DNA of 64,000 nt from the NCBI RefSeq assembly GCF_905147365.1, contig NC_056425.1, forward strand, positions 6,579,501-6,643,500, written 5' to 3'. This DNA is from Aricia agestis (lineage: Eukaryota; Arthropoda; Insecta; Lepidoptera; Lycaenidae). Shown here piece by piece: positions 12,401-27,400 of this stretch. The notes under the pieces were generated by a model. That model saw nothing but the letters and a program-made list of their open reading frames with translations. It did no database searches and was not told where the DNA came from. Positions within the stretch are counted from its first letter, which is position 1, and each line of letters begins with the position of its first letter. Made by a program: the position numbers and the translations under genes.

Positions 12401-15400
12401 TCTTTCAGTTGCCATTGATGTTGTGCTGAATGGCAATTCCGTTGACGCTTCGGGTCCAACATTACTTTGTGTCGATGTGGAAGATGCCCACTGCGTTTGA
12501 TCAAAAGCGTTTGTTTCGGAAGTCTTGTCTGTTGTGTCTGTCGATTCGATATGCTCAGACGGCTCTAGTGCTGTATCATCACTGAAAGAGCTCGCGGACG
12601 TCGTGACGTCTACGTTCCTTTCAGTTGCCATTGTTGTTGTGCTAAATGGCAATTCCGTTGACGCTTCGGGTGTAACATTACTTTGTGTTGATGTGGAATA
12701 TGCGGACTGCGTTTGTTCAGTAGAGTTTATTTCGGAAATCTTTCCTGTTGCTGTTTTGTCTGTTGATTTGATATTCTCAGACGGCTCTTGTGTTGTTACA
12801 TCATTGAAAGAGCTCGCGGAAGTTGTGACGTCTACATTCCTTTCAGTGTCCATTGTTGTTGTGCTGAATGGTAGTTCAGTTGACGCTTCAGATCTAACAT
12901 GACTTTGTGTCGATTTGGAAGATGCTGACTGCGTTTGTTCCGTAGCGTTTATTTCGAAAATCTTATCTGTTGTTGTAGCTGTGGATTCAATATTGTCAGA
13001 CGTGTGTTGCATTGTAACATCACTAACAGAGCTAGCAGAAGTGGTGACATCTACGTTCTTATCAGTTGTATTTGTTGTAGTTGTAAATGGCAATTCCGTT
13101 GACGCTTCGGGTCCAACATTACTTTGTGTCGATGTGGAAGATGCCCACTGCAGTTGATCAAAAGCGTTTGTTTCGGAAGTCTTGTCTGTTGTGTCTGTCG
13201 ATTTGATTTGCTCAGATGGCTCTTGTGTTGTTACATCACTGAAAGAGCTCGCGGACGTGGTGCCATCTACGATCGTTTCAGTTGTTTTTGTTGTAGTTGT
13301 AAATGGCAATTCCGTATACTCTTTGGGACCAATATTACTTTGTGTCGATGTGGAAGATGCCGACTGCCTTTGTTCAGTAGCGTTCATTTCGGAAATCTTG
13401 TCTGTTGTTGTTTTGTCTGTTGATTTGATATTCTCAGACGACTCTTGTGTTGTTACATCCCTGAAAGAGCTAGAAGACGTTGTGACATCTACATTCCTAT
13501 CAGTTGTATTTGTTGTAGTTGTAAATGGCAATTCCGTTGACGCTTCAGTTCCAACATTACTTTGTGTCGATGTGGAAGATGCCCACTGCGTTTGATCAAT
13601 AGCGTTTGTTCCGGAAATCTTGTCTGTTGTTGTTTTGTCTGTCGATTCGATATGCTTAGATGGCTCTTGTGTTGTATCATCACTGAAAGAGCTCGCGGAC
13701 GTCGTGACGTATACGTTCCTTTCAGTTGCCATTGTTGTTGTGCTAAATGGCAATTCCGATGACGCTTTGGGTGTAACATTACTTTGTGTTGATGTGGAAT
13801 ATGCGGACTGCGTTTGTTCAGTAGAGTTTATTTCGGAAATCTTGTCTGTTGCAATTTTGTCTGTTGATTCGATATTCTGAGACCGGTGTCGTGTTGTAAC
13901 ATCACTGAAAGAGCTAGCAGACGTGGTGACATCTACGTTCTTATCAGTTGTTTTTGTTGTAGTTGTAAATAGCAATTCCGTTGACGCTTCAGTTCCAATA
14001 TTACTTTGTGTCGATGTGGAAGATGCCCACTGCGTTTGATCAAAAGCGTTTGTTTCGGAAGTCTTGTCTGTTGTGTCTGTCGATTTGATATGCTCAGATG
14101 GCTCTTGTGATGTTACATCACTGAAAGAGCTCGCGGACGTGGTGCCATCTACGATCGTTTCAGTTGTTTTTGTTGTAGTTGTAAATAGCAATTCTGTTGA
14201 CTCTTTGGGTCCAATATTACTTTGTGTCGATGTGGAAGATGCCGACTGCCTTTGTTCAGTAGCGTTCATTTCGGAAATCTTGTCTGTTGTTGTTTTGTCT
14301 GTTGATTTGATATTCTCAGACGACTCTTGTGATGTTACATCACTGAAAGAGCTAGCAGACGTTGTGACATCTACGTTCCTATCAGTTGTATTTGTTGTAG
14401 TTGTAAATGGCAATTCCGTTGACGCTTTGGGTGTAACATTACTTTGTGTTGATGTGGAATATGCGGACTGCGTTTGTTCGGTAGCGTTCATTTCGGAAAT
14501 CTTGTCTGTTGTAGTTTTATCTGTCGACTCGATATTGTCAGACGGGTGTTGCGTTGTTCCATTACTGAAAGTGCTAGCAGACGTGGTGTCGTCTACGTTA
14601 TTTTCAATTGGCAGTGTTGTAGTTATAAATGGCAATTCCGTTGACGTTGCTGGTCCAAGATTACTTTGTTTCGATGTGAAAGTAGCTGTCTGCATTTGTT
14701 CGGTAGCGTTGATTTGGGAAATCTTGTCTGTTGTTGTTTTGTCTGTCGATTCGATATTGTCAGACGCGTGTTGCGTTTTACCATCACTGATAGAGCTAGC
14801 AGAAGTGGTGACGTCTACGTTCCTTCCTGTTGCCATTGTTGTTATGCTGAATGGCAATTCCGTTGACACTTCGGGTCCTACATTACTTTGTGTCGATGTG
14901 GAAGATGCTGACTGCGTTTGTTCAGTAGAGTTTATTTCGGAATTCTTGTCTGTCGCTGTTTTGTCTGTTGATTCGATATTCTGAGACGGGTGTCGTGTTG
15001 TAACATCACTGAAAGAGCCAGCGGACGTGGTGACATCTACGATCGTTTCAGTTGTTTTTGTTGTTGTTGTAAATAGCAATTCCGTTGACGCTTCGGGTAC
15101 AACATTACTTTGTGTCGATGTGGAAGATGCCGACTGCGTTTTTTCAGTAGCGTTTATTTCGGAAATCTTGTCTGTTGTTTCTATATTCTCAGACGGGTGT
15201 CGTGTTGTAACATCACTGAAAGAGCCAGGGGACGAGGCGCCATTTACGATCTTTTCATTTGTTTGTGTTGTAGTTGTGAATGGCAATTTCGTTGACGCTT
15301 CGGGTCCAACATTACTTTGTGTCGATGTGGAAGATGCCGACTGCGTTTTTTCAGTAGCGTTTATTTCAGAAATCTTGTCTGTTGTTGTTTTGTCTGTCGA

Positions 15401-18400
15401 TTCGATATGCTTAGATGGCTCTTGTGTTGTATCATCACTGAAAGAGCTCACGGACGTCGTGACGTCTACGTTCCTTTCAGTTGCCATTGTTGTTGTGCTA
15501 AATGGCAATTCCGTTGACGCTTCGGTTGTAACATTACTTTGTGTTGATGTGGAATATGCGGACTGCGTTTGTTCAGTAGAGTTTATTTCGAAAATCTTGT
15601 CTGTTGCTGTTTTTTCTGTTGATTCGATATTCTCAGACGGGTGTCGTGTTGTAACATCACTGAAAGAGCCAGCGGACGTGGCGCCATCTACGATCTTTTC
15701 AGTTGTTTTTGTTGTAGTTGTAAATGGCAATTCCGTTAACGCCTCGGGTACAACATTACTTTGTGTCAATGTGGAAGATGCCGACTGCGTTAGTTCAGTA
15801 GCGTTCATTTCGGAAATCTTGTCTGTTGCTGTTTTGCCTGTTGATTCGATATTCTCAGACGGGTGTCGTGTTGTAACATCACTGAAAGAGCCAGCGGACG
15901 TGGTGCCATCTACGATCGTTTCAGTTGTTTTTGTTGTAGTTGTAAATGGCAATTCCGTTGACGCTTCGGGTCCAACATTACTTTGTGTCGATGTGGAAGA
16001 TGCCCACTGCGTTTGATCAATAGCGTTTGTTTCGGAAATCTTGTCTGTTGTTGTTTTGTCTGTCGATTCGATATGCTTAAATGGCTCTTGTGTTGTATCA
16101 TCACTGAAAGAGCTCGCAGACGTCGTGACGTCTACGTTTCTTTCAGTTGCCATTGTTGTTGTGCTAAATGGTAATTCCGTTGACGCTTCGGGTGTAACAT
16201 TACTTTGTGTTGATGTGGAATATGCCGACTGCGTTTGTTCAGTAGCGTTTAACTCGGAAATCTTGTCTGTTGTTATTGTGTCTGTCGATTCGATATGTTC
16301 AGACGGCTCTTGTGTTGTTACACTACTGAAAGAGCTAGCGGACGTCGTGACGTCTACCTTCCTTTCAGTTGCCATTGTTGTTGTGCTGAATGGCAGGTAA
16401 GTTGACGCTTCAGATCTAACATGACTTTGTGTCGATGTGGAAGATGCTGACTGCGTTTGTTCCGTAGCGTTTATTTGGAAAATCTTATCTGTTGTTGTAG
16501 CTGTGGATTTAATATTGTCAGACGTGTGTTGCGTTGCAACATCACTAACAGAGCTAGCAGACGTGGTGATATCTACGTTCTTATCAGTTGTATTTGTTGT
16601 AGTTGTAAATGGCAATTCCGTTGACGCTTCAGTTCCAATATTACTTTGTGTCGATGTGGAAGATGCCCACTGCGTTTGATCAAAAGAGTTTGTTTCGGAA
16701 GTCTTGTCTGTTGTGTCTGTCGATTCGATATGCTCAGACGGCTCTTGAGCTGTATCATCACTGAAAGAGCTCGCGGACGTCGTGACGTCTACGTTCCTTT
16801 CAGTTGCCATTGTTGTTGTGCTAAATGGCAATTCCGTTGACGCTTCGGGTGTAACATTACTTTGTGTTGATGTGGAATATGCGGACTGCGTTTGTTCAGT
16901 AGAGTTTATTTCGGAAATCTTTCCTGTTGCTGTTTTGTCTGTTGATTTGATATTCTCAGACGGCTCTTGTGTTGTTACATCATTGAAAGAGCTCGCGGAA
17001 GTTGTGACGTCTACATTCCTTTCAGTGTCCATTGTTGTTGTGCTGAATGGTAGTTCAGTTGACGCTTCAGATCTAACATGACTTTGTGTCGATTTGGAAG
17101 ATGCTGACTGCGTTTGTTCCGTAGCGTTTATTTCGAAAATCTTATCTGTTGTTGTAGCTGTGGATTCAATATTGTCAGACGTGTGTTGCATTGTAACATC
17201 ACTAACAGAGCTAGCAGAAGTGGTGACATCTACGTTCTTATCAGTTGTATTTGTTGTAGTTGTAAATGGCAATTCCGTTGACGCTTCGGGTCCAACATTA
17301 CTTTGTGTCGATGTGGAAGATGCCCACTGCGTTTGATCAAAAGCGTTTGTTTCGGAAGTCTTGTCTGTTGTGTCTGTCGATTTGATTTGCTCAGATGGCT
17401 CTTGTGTTGTTACATCACTGAAAGAGCTCGCGGACGTGGTGCCATCTACGATCGTTTCAGTTGTTTTTGTTGTAGTTGTAAATGGCAATTCCGTATACTC
17501 TTTGGGACCAATATTACTTTGTGTCGATGTGGAAGATGCCGACTGCCTTTGTTCAGTAGCGTTCATTTCGGAAATCTTGTCTGTTGTTGTTTTGTCTGTT
17601 GATTTGATATTCTCAGACGACTCTTGTGTTGTTACATCCCTGAAAGAGCTAGAAGACGTTGTGACATCTACATTCCTATCAGTTGTATTTGTTGTAGTTG
17701 TAAATGGCAATTCCGTTGACGCTTCAGTTCCAACATTACTTTGTGTCGATGTGGAAGATGCCCACTGCGTTTGATCAATAGCGTTTGTTCCGGAAATCTT
17801 GTCTGTTGTTGTTTTGTCTGTCGATTCGATATGCTTAGATGGCTCTTGTGTTGTATCATCACTGAAAGAGCTCGCGGACGTCGTGACGTATACGTTCCTT
17901 TCAGTTGCCATTGTTGTTGTGCTAAATGGCAATTCCGATGACGCTTTGGGTGTAACATTACTTTGTGTTGATGTGGAATATGCGGACTGCGTTTGTTCAG
18001 TAGAGTTTATTTCGGAAATCTTGTCTGTTGCAATTTTGTCTGTTGATTCGATATTCTGAGACCGGTGTCGTGTTGTAACATCACTGAAAGAGCTAGCAGA
18101 CGTGGTGACATCTACGTTCTTATCAGTTGTTTTTGTTGTAGTTGTAAATAGCAATTCCGTTGACGCTTCAGTTCCAATATTACTTTGTGTCGATGTGGAA
18201 GATGCCCACTGCGTTTGATCAAAAGCGTTTGTTTCGGAAGTCTTGTCTGTTGTGTCTGTCGATTTGATATGCTCAGATGGCTCTTGTGATGTTACATCAC
18301 TGAAAGAGCTCGCGGACGTGGTGCCATCTACGATCGTTTCAGTTGTTTTTGTTGTAGTTGTAAATAGCAATTCTGTTGACTCTTTGGGTCCAATATTACT

Positions 18401-21400
18401 TTGTGTCGATGTGGAAGATGCCGACTGCCTTTGTTCAGTAGCGTTCATTTCGGAAATCTTGTCTGTTGTTGTTTTGTCTGTTGATTTGATATTCTCAGAC
18501 GACTCTTGTGATGTTACATCACTGAAAGAGCTAGCAGACGTTGTGACATCTACGTTCCTATCAGTTGTATTTGTTGTAGTTGTAAATGGCAATTCCGTTG
18601 ACGCTTTGGGTGTAACATTACTTTGTGTTGATGTGGAATATGCGGACTGCGTTTGTTCGGTAGCGTTCATTTCGGAAATCTTGTCTGTTGTAGTTTTATC
18701 TGTCGACTCGATATTGTCAGACGGGTGTTGCGTTGTTCCATTACTGAAAGTGCTAGCAGACGTGGTGTCGTCTACGTTATTTTCAATTGGCAGTGTTGTA
18801 GTTATAAATGGCAATTCCGTTGACGTTGCTGGTCCAAGATTACTTTGTTTCGATGTGAAAGTAGCTGTCTGCATTTGTTCGGTAGCGTTGATTTGGGAAA
18901 TCTTGTCTGTTGTTGTTTTGTCTGTCGATTCGATATTGTCAGACGCGTGTTGCGTTTTACCATCACTGATAGAGCTAGCAGAAGTGGTGACGTCTACGTT
19001 CCTTCCTGTTGCCATTGTTGTTATGCTGAATGGCAATTCCGTTGACACTTCGGGTCCTACATTACTTTGTGTCGATGTGGAAGATGCTGACTGCGTTTGT
19101 TCAGTAGAGTTTATTTCGGAATTCTTGTCTGTCGCTGTTTTGTCTGTTGATTCGATATTCTGAGACGGGTGTCGTGTTGTAACATCACTGAAAGAGCCAG
19201 CGGACGTGGTGACATCTACGATCGTTTCAGTTGTTTTTGTTGTTGTTGTAAATAGCAATTCCGTTGACGCTTCGGGTACAACATTACTTTGTGTCGATGT
19301 GGAAGATGCCGACTGCGTTTTTTCAGTAGCGTTTATTTCGGAAATCTTGTCTGTTGTTTCTATATTCTCAGACGGGTGTCGTGTTGTAACATCACTGAAA
19401 GAGCCAGGGGACGAGGCGCCATTTACGATCTTTTCATTTGTTTGTGTTGTAGTTGTGAATGGCAATTTCGTTGACGCTTCGGGTCCAACATTACTTTGTG
19501 TCGATGTGGAAGATGCCGACTGCGTTTTTTCAGTAGCGTTTATTTCAGAAATCTTGTCTGTTGTTGTTTTGTCTGTCGATTCGATATGCTTAGATGGCTC
19601 TTGTGTTGTATCATCACTGAAAGAGCTCACGGACGTCGTGACGTCTACGTTCCTTTCAGTTGCCATTGTTGTTGTGCTAAATGGCAATTCCGTTGACGCT
19701 TCGGTTGTAACATTACTTTGTGTTGATGTGGAATATGCGGACTGCGTTTGTTCAGTAGAGTTTATTTCGAAAATCTTGTCTGTTGCTGTTTTTTCTGTTG
19801 ATTCGATATTCTCAGACGGGTGTCGTGTTGTAACATCACTGAAAGAGCCAGCGGACGTGGCGCCATCTACGATCTTTTCAGTTGTTTTTGTTGTAGTTGT
19901 AAATGGCAATTCCGTTAACGCCTCGGGTACAACATTACTTTGTGTCAATGTGGAAGATGCCGACTGCGTTAGTTCAGTAGCGTTCATTTCGGAAATCTTG
20001 TCTGTTGCTGTTTTGCCTGTTGATTCGATATTCTCAGACGGGTGTCGTGTTGTAACATCACTGAAAGAGCCAGCGGACGTGGTGCCATCTACGATCGTTT
20101 CAGTTGTTTTTGTTGTAGTTGTAAATGGCAATTCCGTTGACGCTTCGGGTCCAACATTACTTTGTGTCGATGTGGAAGATGCCCACTGCGTTTGATCAAT
20201 AGCGTTTGTTTCGGAAATCTTGTCTGTTGTTGTTTTGTCTGTCGATTCGATATGCTTAAATGGCTCTTGTGTTGTATCATCACTGAAAGAGCTCGCAGAC
20301 GTCGTGACGTCTACGTTTCTTTCAGTTGCCATTGTTGTTGTGCTAAATGGTAATTCCGTTGACGCTTCGGGTGTAACATTACTTTGTGTTGATGTGGAAT
20401 ATGCCGACTGCGTTTGTTCAGTAGCGTTTAACTCGGAAATCTTGTCTGTTGTTATTGTGTCTGTCGATTCGATATGTTCAGACGGCTCTTGTGTTGTTAC
20501 ACTACTGAAAGAGCTAGCGGACGTCGTGACGTCTACCTTCCTTTCAGTTGCCATTGTTGTTGTGCTGAATGGCAGGTAAGTTGACGCTTCAGATCTAACA
20601 TGACTTTGTGTCGATGTGGAAGATGCTGACTGCGTTTGTTCCGTAGCGTTTATTTGGAAAATCTTATCTGTTGTTGTAGCTGTGGATTTAATATTGTCAG
20701 ACGTGTGTTGCGTTGCAACATCACTAACAGAGCTAGCAGACGTGGTGATATCTACGTTCTTATCAGTTGTATTTGTTGTAGTTGTAAATGGCAATTCCGT
20801 TGACGCTTCAGTTCCAATATTACTTTGTGTCGATGTGGAAGATGCCCACTGCGTTTGATCAAAAGAGTTTGTTTCGGAAGTCTTGTCTGTTGTGTCTGTC
20901 GATTCGATATGCTCAGACGGCTCTTGAGCTGTATCATCACTGAAAGAGCTCGCGGACGTCGTGACGTCTACGTTCCTTTCAGTTGCCATTGTTGTTGTGC
21001 TAAATGGCAATTCCGTTGACGCTTCGGGTGTAACATTACTTTGTGTTGATGTGGAATATGCGGACTGCGTTTGTTCAGTAGAGCTTATTTCGGAAATCTT
21101 GTCTGTTGCTGTTTTGTCTGTTGATTCGATATTCTCAGACGGCTCTTGTGTTGTTACATCATTGAAAGAGCTCGCGGAAGTCGTGACGTCTACATTCCTT
21201 TCAGTTGCCATTGTTGTTGTGCTGAATGATAGTTCAGTTGACGCTTCCGATCTAACATGACTTTGTGTCGATTTGGAAGATGCTGACTGCGTTTGTTCCG
21301 TAGCGTTTATTTCGAAAATCTTATCTGTTGTTGTAGCTGTGGATTCAATATTGTTAGACGTGTGTTGCATTGTAACATCACTAACAGAGCTAGCAGACGT

Positions 21401-24400
21401 GGTGACATCTACGTTCTTATCAGTTGTATTTGTTGTAGTGGTAAATGGCAATTCCGTTGACGCTTCAGTTCCAATATTACTTTGTGTCGATGTGGAAGAT
21501 GCCCACTGCGTTTGATCAAAAGCGTTTGTTTCGGAAGTCTTGTCTGTTGTGTCTGTCGATTTGATTTGCTCAGATGGCTCTTGTGTTGTTACATCACTGA
21601 AAGAGCTCGCGGACGTGGTGCCATCTACGATCGTTTCAGTTGTTTTTGTTGTAGTTGTAAATGGCAATTCCGTATACTCTTTGGGACCAATATTACTTTG
21701 TGTCGATGTGGAAGATGCCGACTGCCTTTGTTCAGTAGCGTTCATTTCGGAAATCTTGTCTGTTGTTGTTTTGTCTGTTGATTTGATATTCTCAGACGAC
21801 TCTAGTGTTGTTACATCCCTGAAAGAGCTCGCGGACGTCGTGACGTATACGTTCCTTTCAGTTGCCATTGTTGTTGTGCTAAATGGCAATTCCGTTGACG
21901 CTTTGGGTGTAACATTACTTTGTGTTGATGTGGAATATGCGGACTGCGTTTGTTCAGTAGAGTTTATTTCGGAAATCTTGTCTGTTGCAATTTTGTCTGT
22001 TGATTCGATATTCTGAGACGGGTGTCGTGTTGTAACATCACTGAAAGAGCTAGCAGACGTGGTGACATCTACGTTCTTATCAGTTGTTTTTGTTGTAGTT
22101 GTAAATAGCAATTCCGTTGACGCTTCAGTTCCAATATTACTTTGTGTCGATGTGGAAGATGCCCACTGCGTTTGATCAAAAGCGTTTGTTTCGGAAGTCT
22201 TGTCTGTTGTGTCTGTCGATTTGATTTGCTCAGATGGCTCTTGTGTTGTTACATCACTGAAAGAGCTCGCGGACGTGGTGCCATCTACGATCGTTTCAGT
22301 TGTATTTGTTGTAGTTGTAAATGGCAATTCCGTTGACGCTTCAGTTCCAACATTACTTTGTGTCGATGTGGAAGATGCCCACTGCGTTTGATCAATAGCG
22401 TTTGTTCCGGAAATCTTGTCTGTTGTTGTTTTGTCTGTCGATTCGATATGCTTAGATGGCTCTTGTGTTGTATCATCACTAAAAGAGCTCGCGGACGTCG
22501 TGACGTATACGTTCCTTTCAGTTGCCATTGTTGTTGTGCTAAATGGCAATTCCGTTGACGCTTTGGGTGTAACATTACTTTGTGTTGATGTGGAATATGC
22601 GGACTGCGTTTGTTCAGTAGAGTTTATTTCGGAAATCTTGTCTGTTGCAATTTTGTCTGTTGATTCGATATTCTGAGACGGGTGTCGTGTTGTAACATCA
22701 CTGAAAGAGCTAGCAGACGTGGTGACATCTACGTTCTTATCAGTTGTTTTTGTTGTAGTTGTAAATAGCAATTCCGTTGACGCTTCAGTTCCAATATTAC
22801 TTTGTGTCGATTTGGAAGATGCCCACTGCGTTTGATCAAAAGCGTTTGTTTCGGAAGTATTGTCTGTTGTGTCTGTCGATTCGATATGCTCAGACGGCTC
22901 TTGTGTTGTTACATCACTGAAAGAGCTCGCGGACGTCGCGACATCTACCTTCTTTTCAGTTGCAATTGTTGTTGTGCTGAATGGCAGTTCAGTTGACGCT
23001 TCAGATCTAACATGACTTTGTGTCGATGTGGAAGATGCTGACTGCGTTTGTTCCGTAGCGTTTATTTCGAAAATCTTATCTGTTGTTGTAGCTGTGGATT
23101 CAATATTGTCTGACATGTGTTGCGTTGTAACATCACTAACAGAGCTAGCAGACGTGGTGACGTCTACGTTCCTTTCAGTTGCCATTATTGTTGTGCTAAA
23201 TGGCAATTCCGTTGACGCTTCGGGTTTAACATTACTTTGTGTTGATGTGGAATATGCGGACTGCGTTTGTTCAGTAGAGTTTATTTCGGAAATCTTGTCT
23301 GTTGCTGTTTTGTCTGTTGATTTGATATTCTCAGACGGCTCTTGTGTTGTTACATCATTGAAAGAGCTCGCGGAAGTTGTGACGTCTACATTCCTTTCAG
23401 TTGCCATTGTTGTTGTGCTGAATGGTAGTTCAGTTGACGCTTCAGATCTAACATGACTTTGTGTCGATTTGGAAGATGCTGACTGCGTTTGTTCCGTAGC
23501 GTTTATTTCGAAAATCTTATCTGTTGTTGTAGCTGTGGATTCAATATTGTCAGACGTGTGTTGCATTGTAACATCACTAACAGATCTAGCAGACGTGGTG
23601 ACATCTACGTTCTTATCAGTTGTATTTGTTGCAGTTGTAAATGGCAATTCCGTTGACGCTTCAGTTCCAATATTACTTTGTGTCGATGTGGAAGATGCCC
23701 ACTGCGTTTGATCAAAAGCGTTTGTTTCGGAAGTCTTGTCTGTTGTGTCTGTCGATTTGATATGCTCAGATGGCTCTTGTGATGTTACATCACTGAAAGA
23801 GCTCGCGGACGTGGTGCCATCTACAATCGTTTCAGTTGTTTTTGTTGTAGTTGTAAATAGCAATTCTGTTGACTCTTTGGGTCCAATATTACTTTGTGTC
23901 GATGTGGATGATGCCGACTGCCTTTGTTCAGTAGCGTTCATTTCGGAAATCTTGTCTGTTGTTGTTTTGTCTGTTGATTTGATATTCTCAGACGACTCTT
24001 GTGATGTTACATCACTGATAGAGCTAGCAGACGTTGTGACATCTACGTTCCTATCAGTTGTATTTGTTGTAGTTGTAAATGGCAATTCCGTTGACGCTTC
24101 AGTTCCAACATTACTTTGTGTGGATGTGGAAGATGCCCACTGCGTTTGATCAATAGCGTTTGTTTCGGAAGTCTTGTCTGTTGTGTCTATCGATTCGATA
24201 TGCTCAGACGGCTCTTGTGCTGTATCATCACTGAAAGAGCTCGCGGACGTCGTGACGTCTACGTTCCTTTCAGTTGCCATTGTTGTTGTGCTGAATGGCA
24301 GTTCAGTTGACGCTTCAGATCTAACATGACTTTGTGTCGATGTGGAAGATGCTGACTGCGTTTGTTCCGTAGCGTTTATTTCGAAAATCTTATCTGTTGT

Positions 24401-27400
24401 TGTAGCTGTGGATTCAATATTGTCTGACATGTGTTGCGTTGTAACATCACTAACAGAGCTAGCAGACGTGGTGACATCTACGTTCTTATCAGTTGTATTT
24501 GTTGTAGTTGTAAATGGCAATTTCGTTGACGCTTCAGTTCCAATATCACTTTGTGTCGATGTGGAAGATGCCCACTGTGTTTGATCAAAAGCGTTTGTTT
24601 CGGAAGTCTTGTCTGTTGTATCTGTCGATTCGATATGCTCAGACGGCTCTTGTGTTGTTAGATCACTGAAAGAGCTCGCGGACGTCGTGACGTCTACCTT
24701 TCTTTCAGTTGCCATTGTTGTTGTGCTGAATGGCAAATCCGTTGACGCTTCGGGTCCAACATTACTTTGTGTCGATGTGGAAGATGCCGACTGCGTTTGT
24801 TCAGTAGCGTTTATTTCGGAAATCTTGTCTGTTGTTGTTTTGTCTGTTGATTCGATATTCTCAGACGGGTGTCGTGTTGTAACATCACTGAAAGAGCCAG
24901 CGGACGTGGTGCCATCTACGATCTTTTCAGTTGTTTTTGTTGTTGTTGTAAATGGCAATTCCGTTGAGGCTTCGGGTACAGCATTACTTTGTGTCGATGT
25001 GGAAGATGCCGACTGCGTTTGTTCAGAAGCGTTTATTTCGGAAATCTTTTCTGTTGTTGTTTTGTCTGTTGATTTGATATTCCTAGACGGCTCTTGTGTT
25101 GTTACATCACTGAAAGAGCTCGCGGACGTCGCGACGTCTACCTTCCTTTCAGTTGCCATTGTTGTAGTGCTGAATGGCAGTTCCGTTGACGTTTCGGGTC
25201 TAACATGACTTTGTGTCGATGTGAAAGATGCTGACTGCGTTTGTTCAGTATTAAACATTTCGGAAATATTGTCTGTTGTTGATTTGTCTGTTGATTCGAT
25301 ATTGTCAGACGCATGTTGCGTTGTAACATCACTAACAGAGCTAGCAGACGTGGTGACGTCTCCGTTTCTTGTAATTGCCATTGTTGTTGTACTGAATGGC
25401 CATTCCGTTGTCGCTTCAGGTACAAGATTTCTGTCTGTCGATATGGAAGATGGCATCTGCGTTTGTTCAGTAGCCTTTATTTCGGAAATCTTGTCTGTTG
25501 TTGTTTTGTCTGTTGATTCGATATTCTCAGACGGCTCTTGTGTTGTTACATCACTGATAGAGCTAGCAGACGTTGTGACATCTACGTAATTTTCAGTTCC
25601 AATTGTTGTTGTGCTGAATGGCAGTTCAGTTGACGCTTCAGATCTAACATGACTTTGTGTCGATGTGGAAGATGCTGACTGCGTTTGTTCCGTAGCTTTT
25701 ATTTCGGAAATCTTTTCTGTTGTTGTTTTGTCTGTTGATTTGATATTCTCAGACTGCTCTTGTGTAGTTTCATCACTAAAAGAGCTTGCGGACGTCGTGA
25801 CGTCTACGTTTCTTTCAGTTGCTATTGTTGTTGTGCTAACTAGTAATTCCGTTGACGCTTCGGGTGTAACATTACTTTGTGTTGATGTGGAATATGCCGA
25901 CTGCGTTTGTTCAGTAGCGTTTAACTGGGAAATCTTGTCTGTTATTGTTGTGTCTGTCGATTCGATATGCTCAGACGGCTCTTGTGTTGTTACATCACTG
26001 AAAGAGCTCGCGGACGTCGTGACGTCTACGTTCCTTTCAGTTGCCATTGTTGTTGTGCTGAATGGCAATTCCGTTGTCGATTCGGGTCCAACATGACTTT
26101 GTGTCGATGTGGAAGATGCCGACTGCGTTTGTTCAGTGGCGTTTATTTCGGAAATCTTGTCTGTTGTTGATTTGTCTGTTGATTTGATATTGTCAGACGC
26201 GTGTTGCGTTGTAATATCACTAACAGAGCTAGCAGACGTGGTGACGTCTCCGTTTCTTGTAATTGCCATTGTTGTTGTACTGAATGGCCATTCCGTTGTC
26301 GCTTCAGGTACAAGATTTCTTCGTGTCGATGTGGAAGATGGCGACTGCGTTTGTTCAGTAGCGTTTATTTCGGAAATCTTTTCTGTTGTTGTTTTGTCTG
26401 TTGATTTGATATTCTCAGACGGCTCTTGTGTTGTAACATCACTGAATGAGCTAGCAGACGTGGTGACGTCTCTGTTTCTTGTAATTGCCATTGTTGTTGT
26501 ACTGAATGGCCATTCCGTTGTCGCTTCAGGTACAAGATTTCTTTGTGTCGATGTGGAAGATGTCGTCTGCGTTTGTTCAGTAGCGTTTAACGCGGAAATC
26601 TTGTCTGTTGTTGTTTTGTCTGTTGATTTGATATTCTCAGACGGCTCTTGTGTTGTTACATCACTGAAAGAGCTCGCGGACGTCCTGACGTCTACGTTCC
26701 TTTCAGTTGCCATTGTTGTTGTGCTGAACGGCAATTCCGTTGTCGTTTCGGGTCCAACATGACTTTGTGTCGATGTGGAAGATGCCGACTGCGTTTGTTC
26801 AGTGGTGTTTATTTCGGAAATCTTGTCTGTTGTTGATTTGTCGGTTGATTCGATATTGTCAGACGCGTGTTGCGTTGTAACATCACTAACAGAGCCAGCA
26901 GACGTGGTGACGTCTCCGTTTCTTGTAATTGCCATTGTTGTTGCACTGAAAGGCCATTCCGTTGTCGCTTCAGGTACAAGATTTCTTTGTGTCGATGTGG
27001 AAGATGCCGACTGCGTTTGTACAGTGGCGTTTATTTCGGAAATCTTGTCTGTTGTTGATTTGTCTGTTGATTCGATATTGTCAGATGCGTGTTGCGTTGT
27101 AACATTACTAACAGAGCTAGCAGACGTGGTGATGTCTCCGTTTCTTGTAATTGCCATTGTTGTTGTACTGAATGGCAATTCCGTTGACGCTTCAGTTCTA
27201 ATATTACTTTGTGTCGATTTGGAAGATGCCGACTGCGTTTTTTCATTAGCATTTATTTCGAAAATCTTGTCTGTTGTTCTTTTGTCTGTTGATTTGATAT
27301 TCTCAGACGGCTCTTGTGTTGTTACAACACTGAAAGAGCTCGCGGACGTCATGACGTCTACGTTCCTTTCAGTTGCCATTGTTGTTGTGCTGAATGGCAA

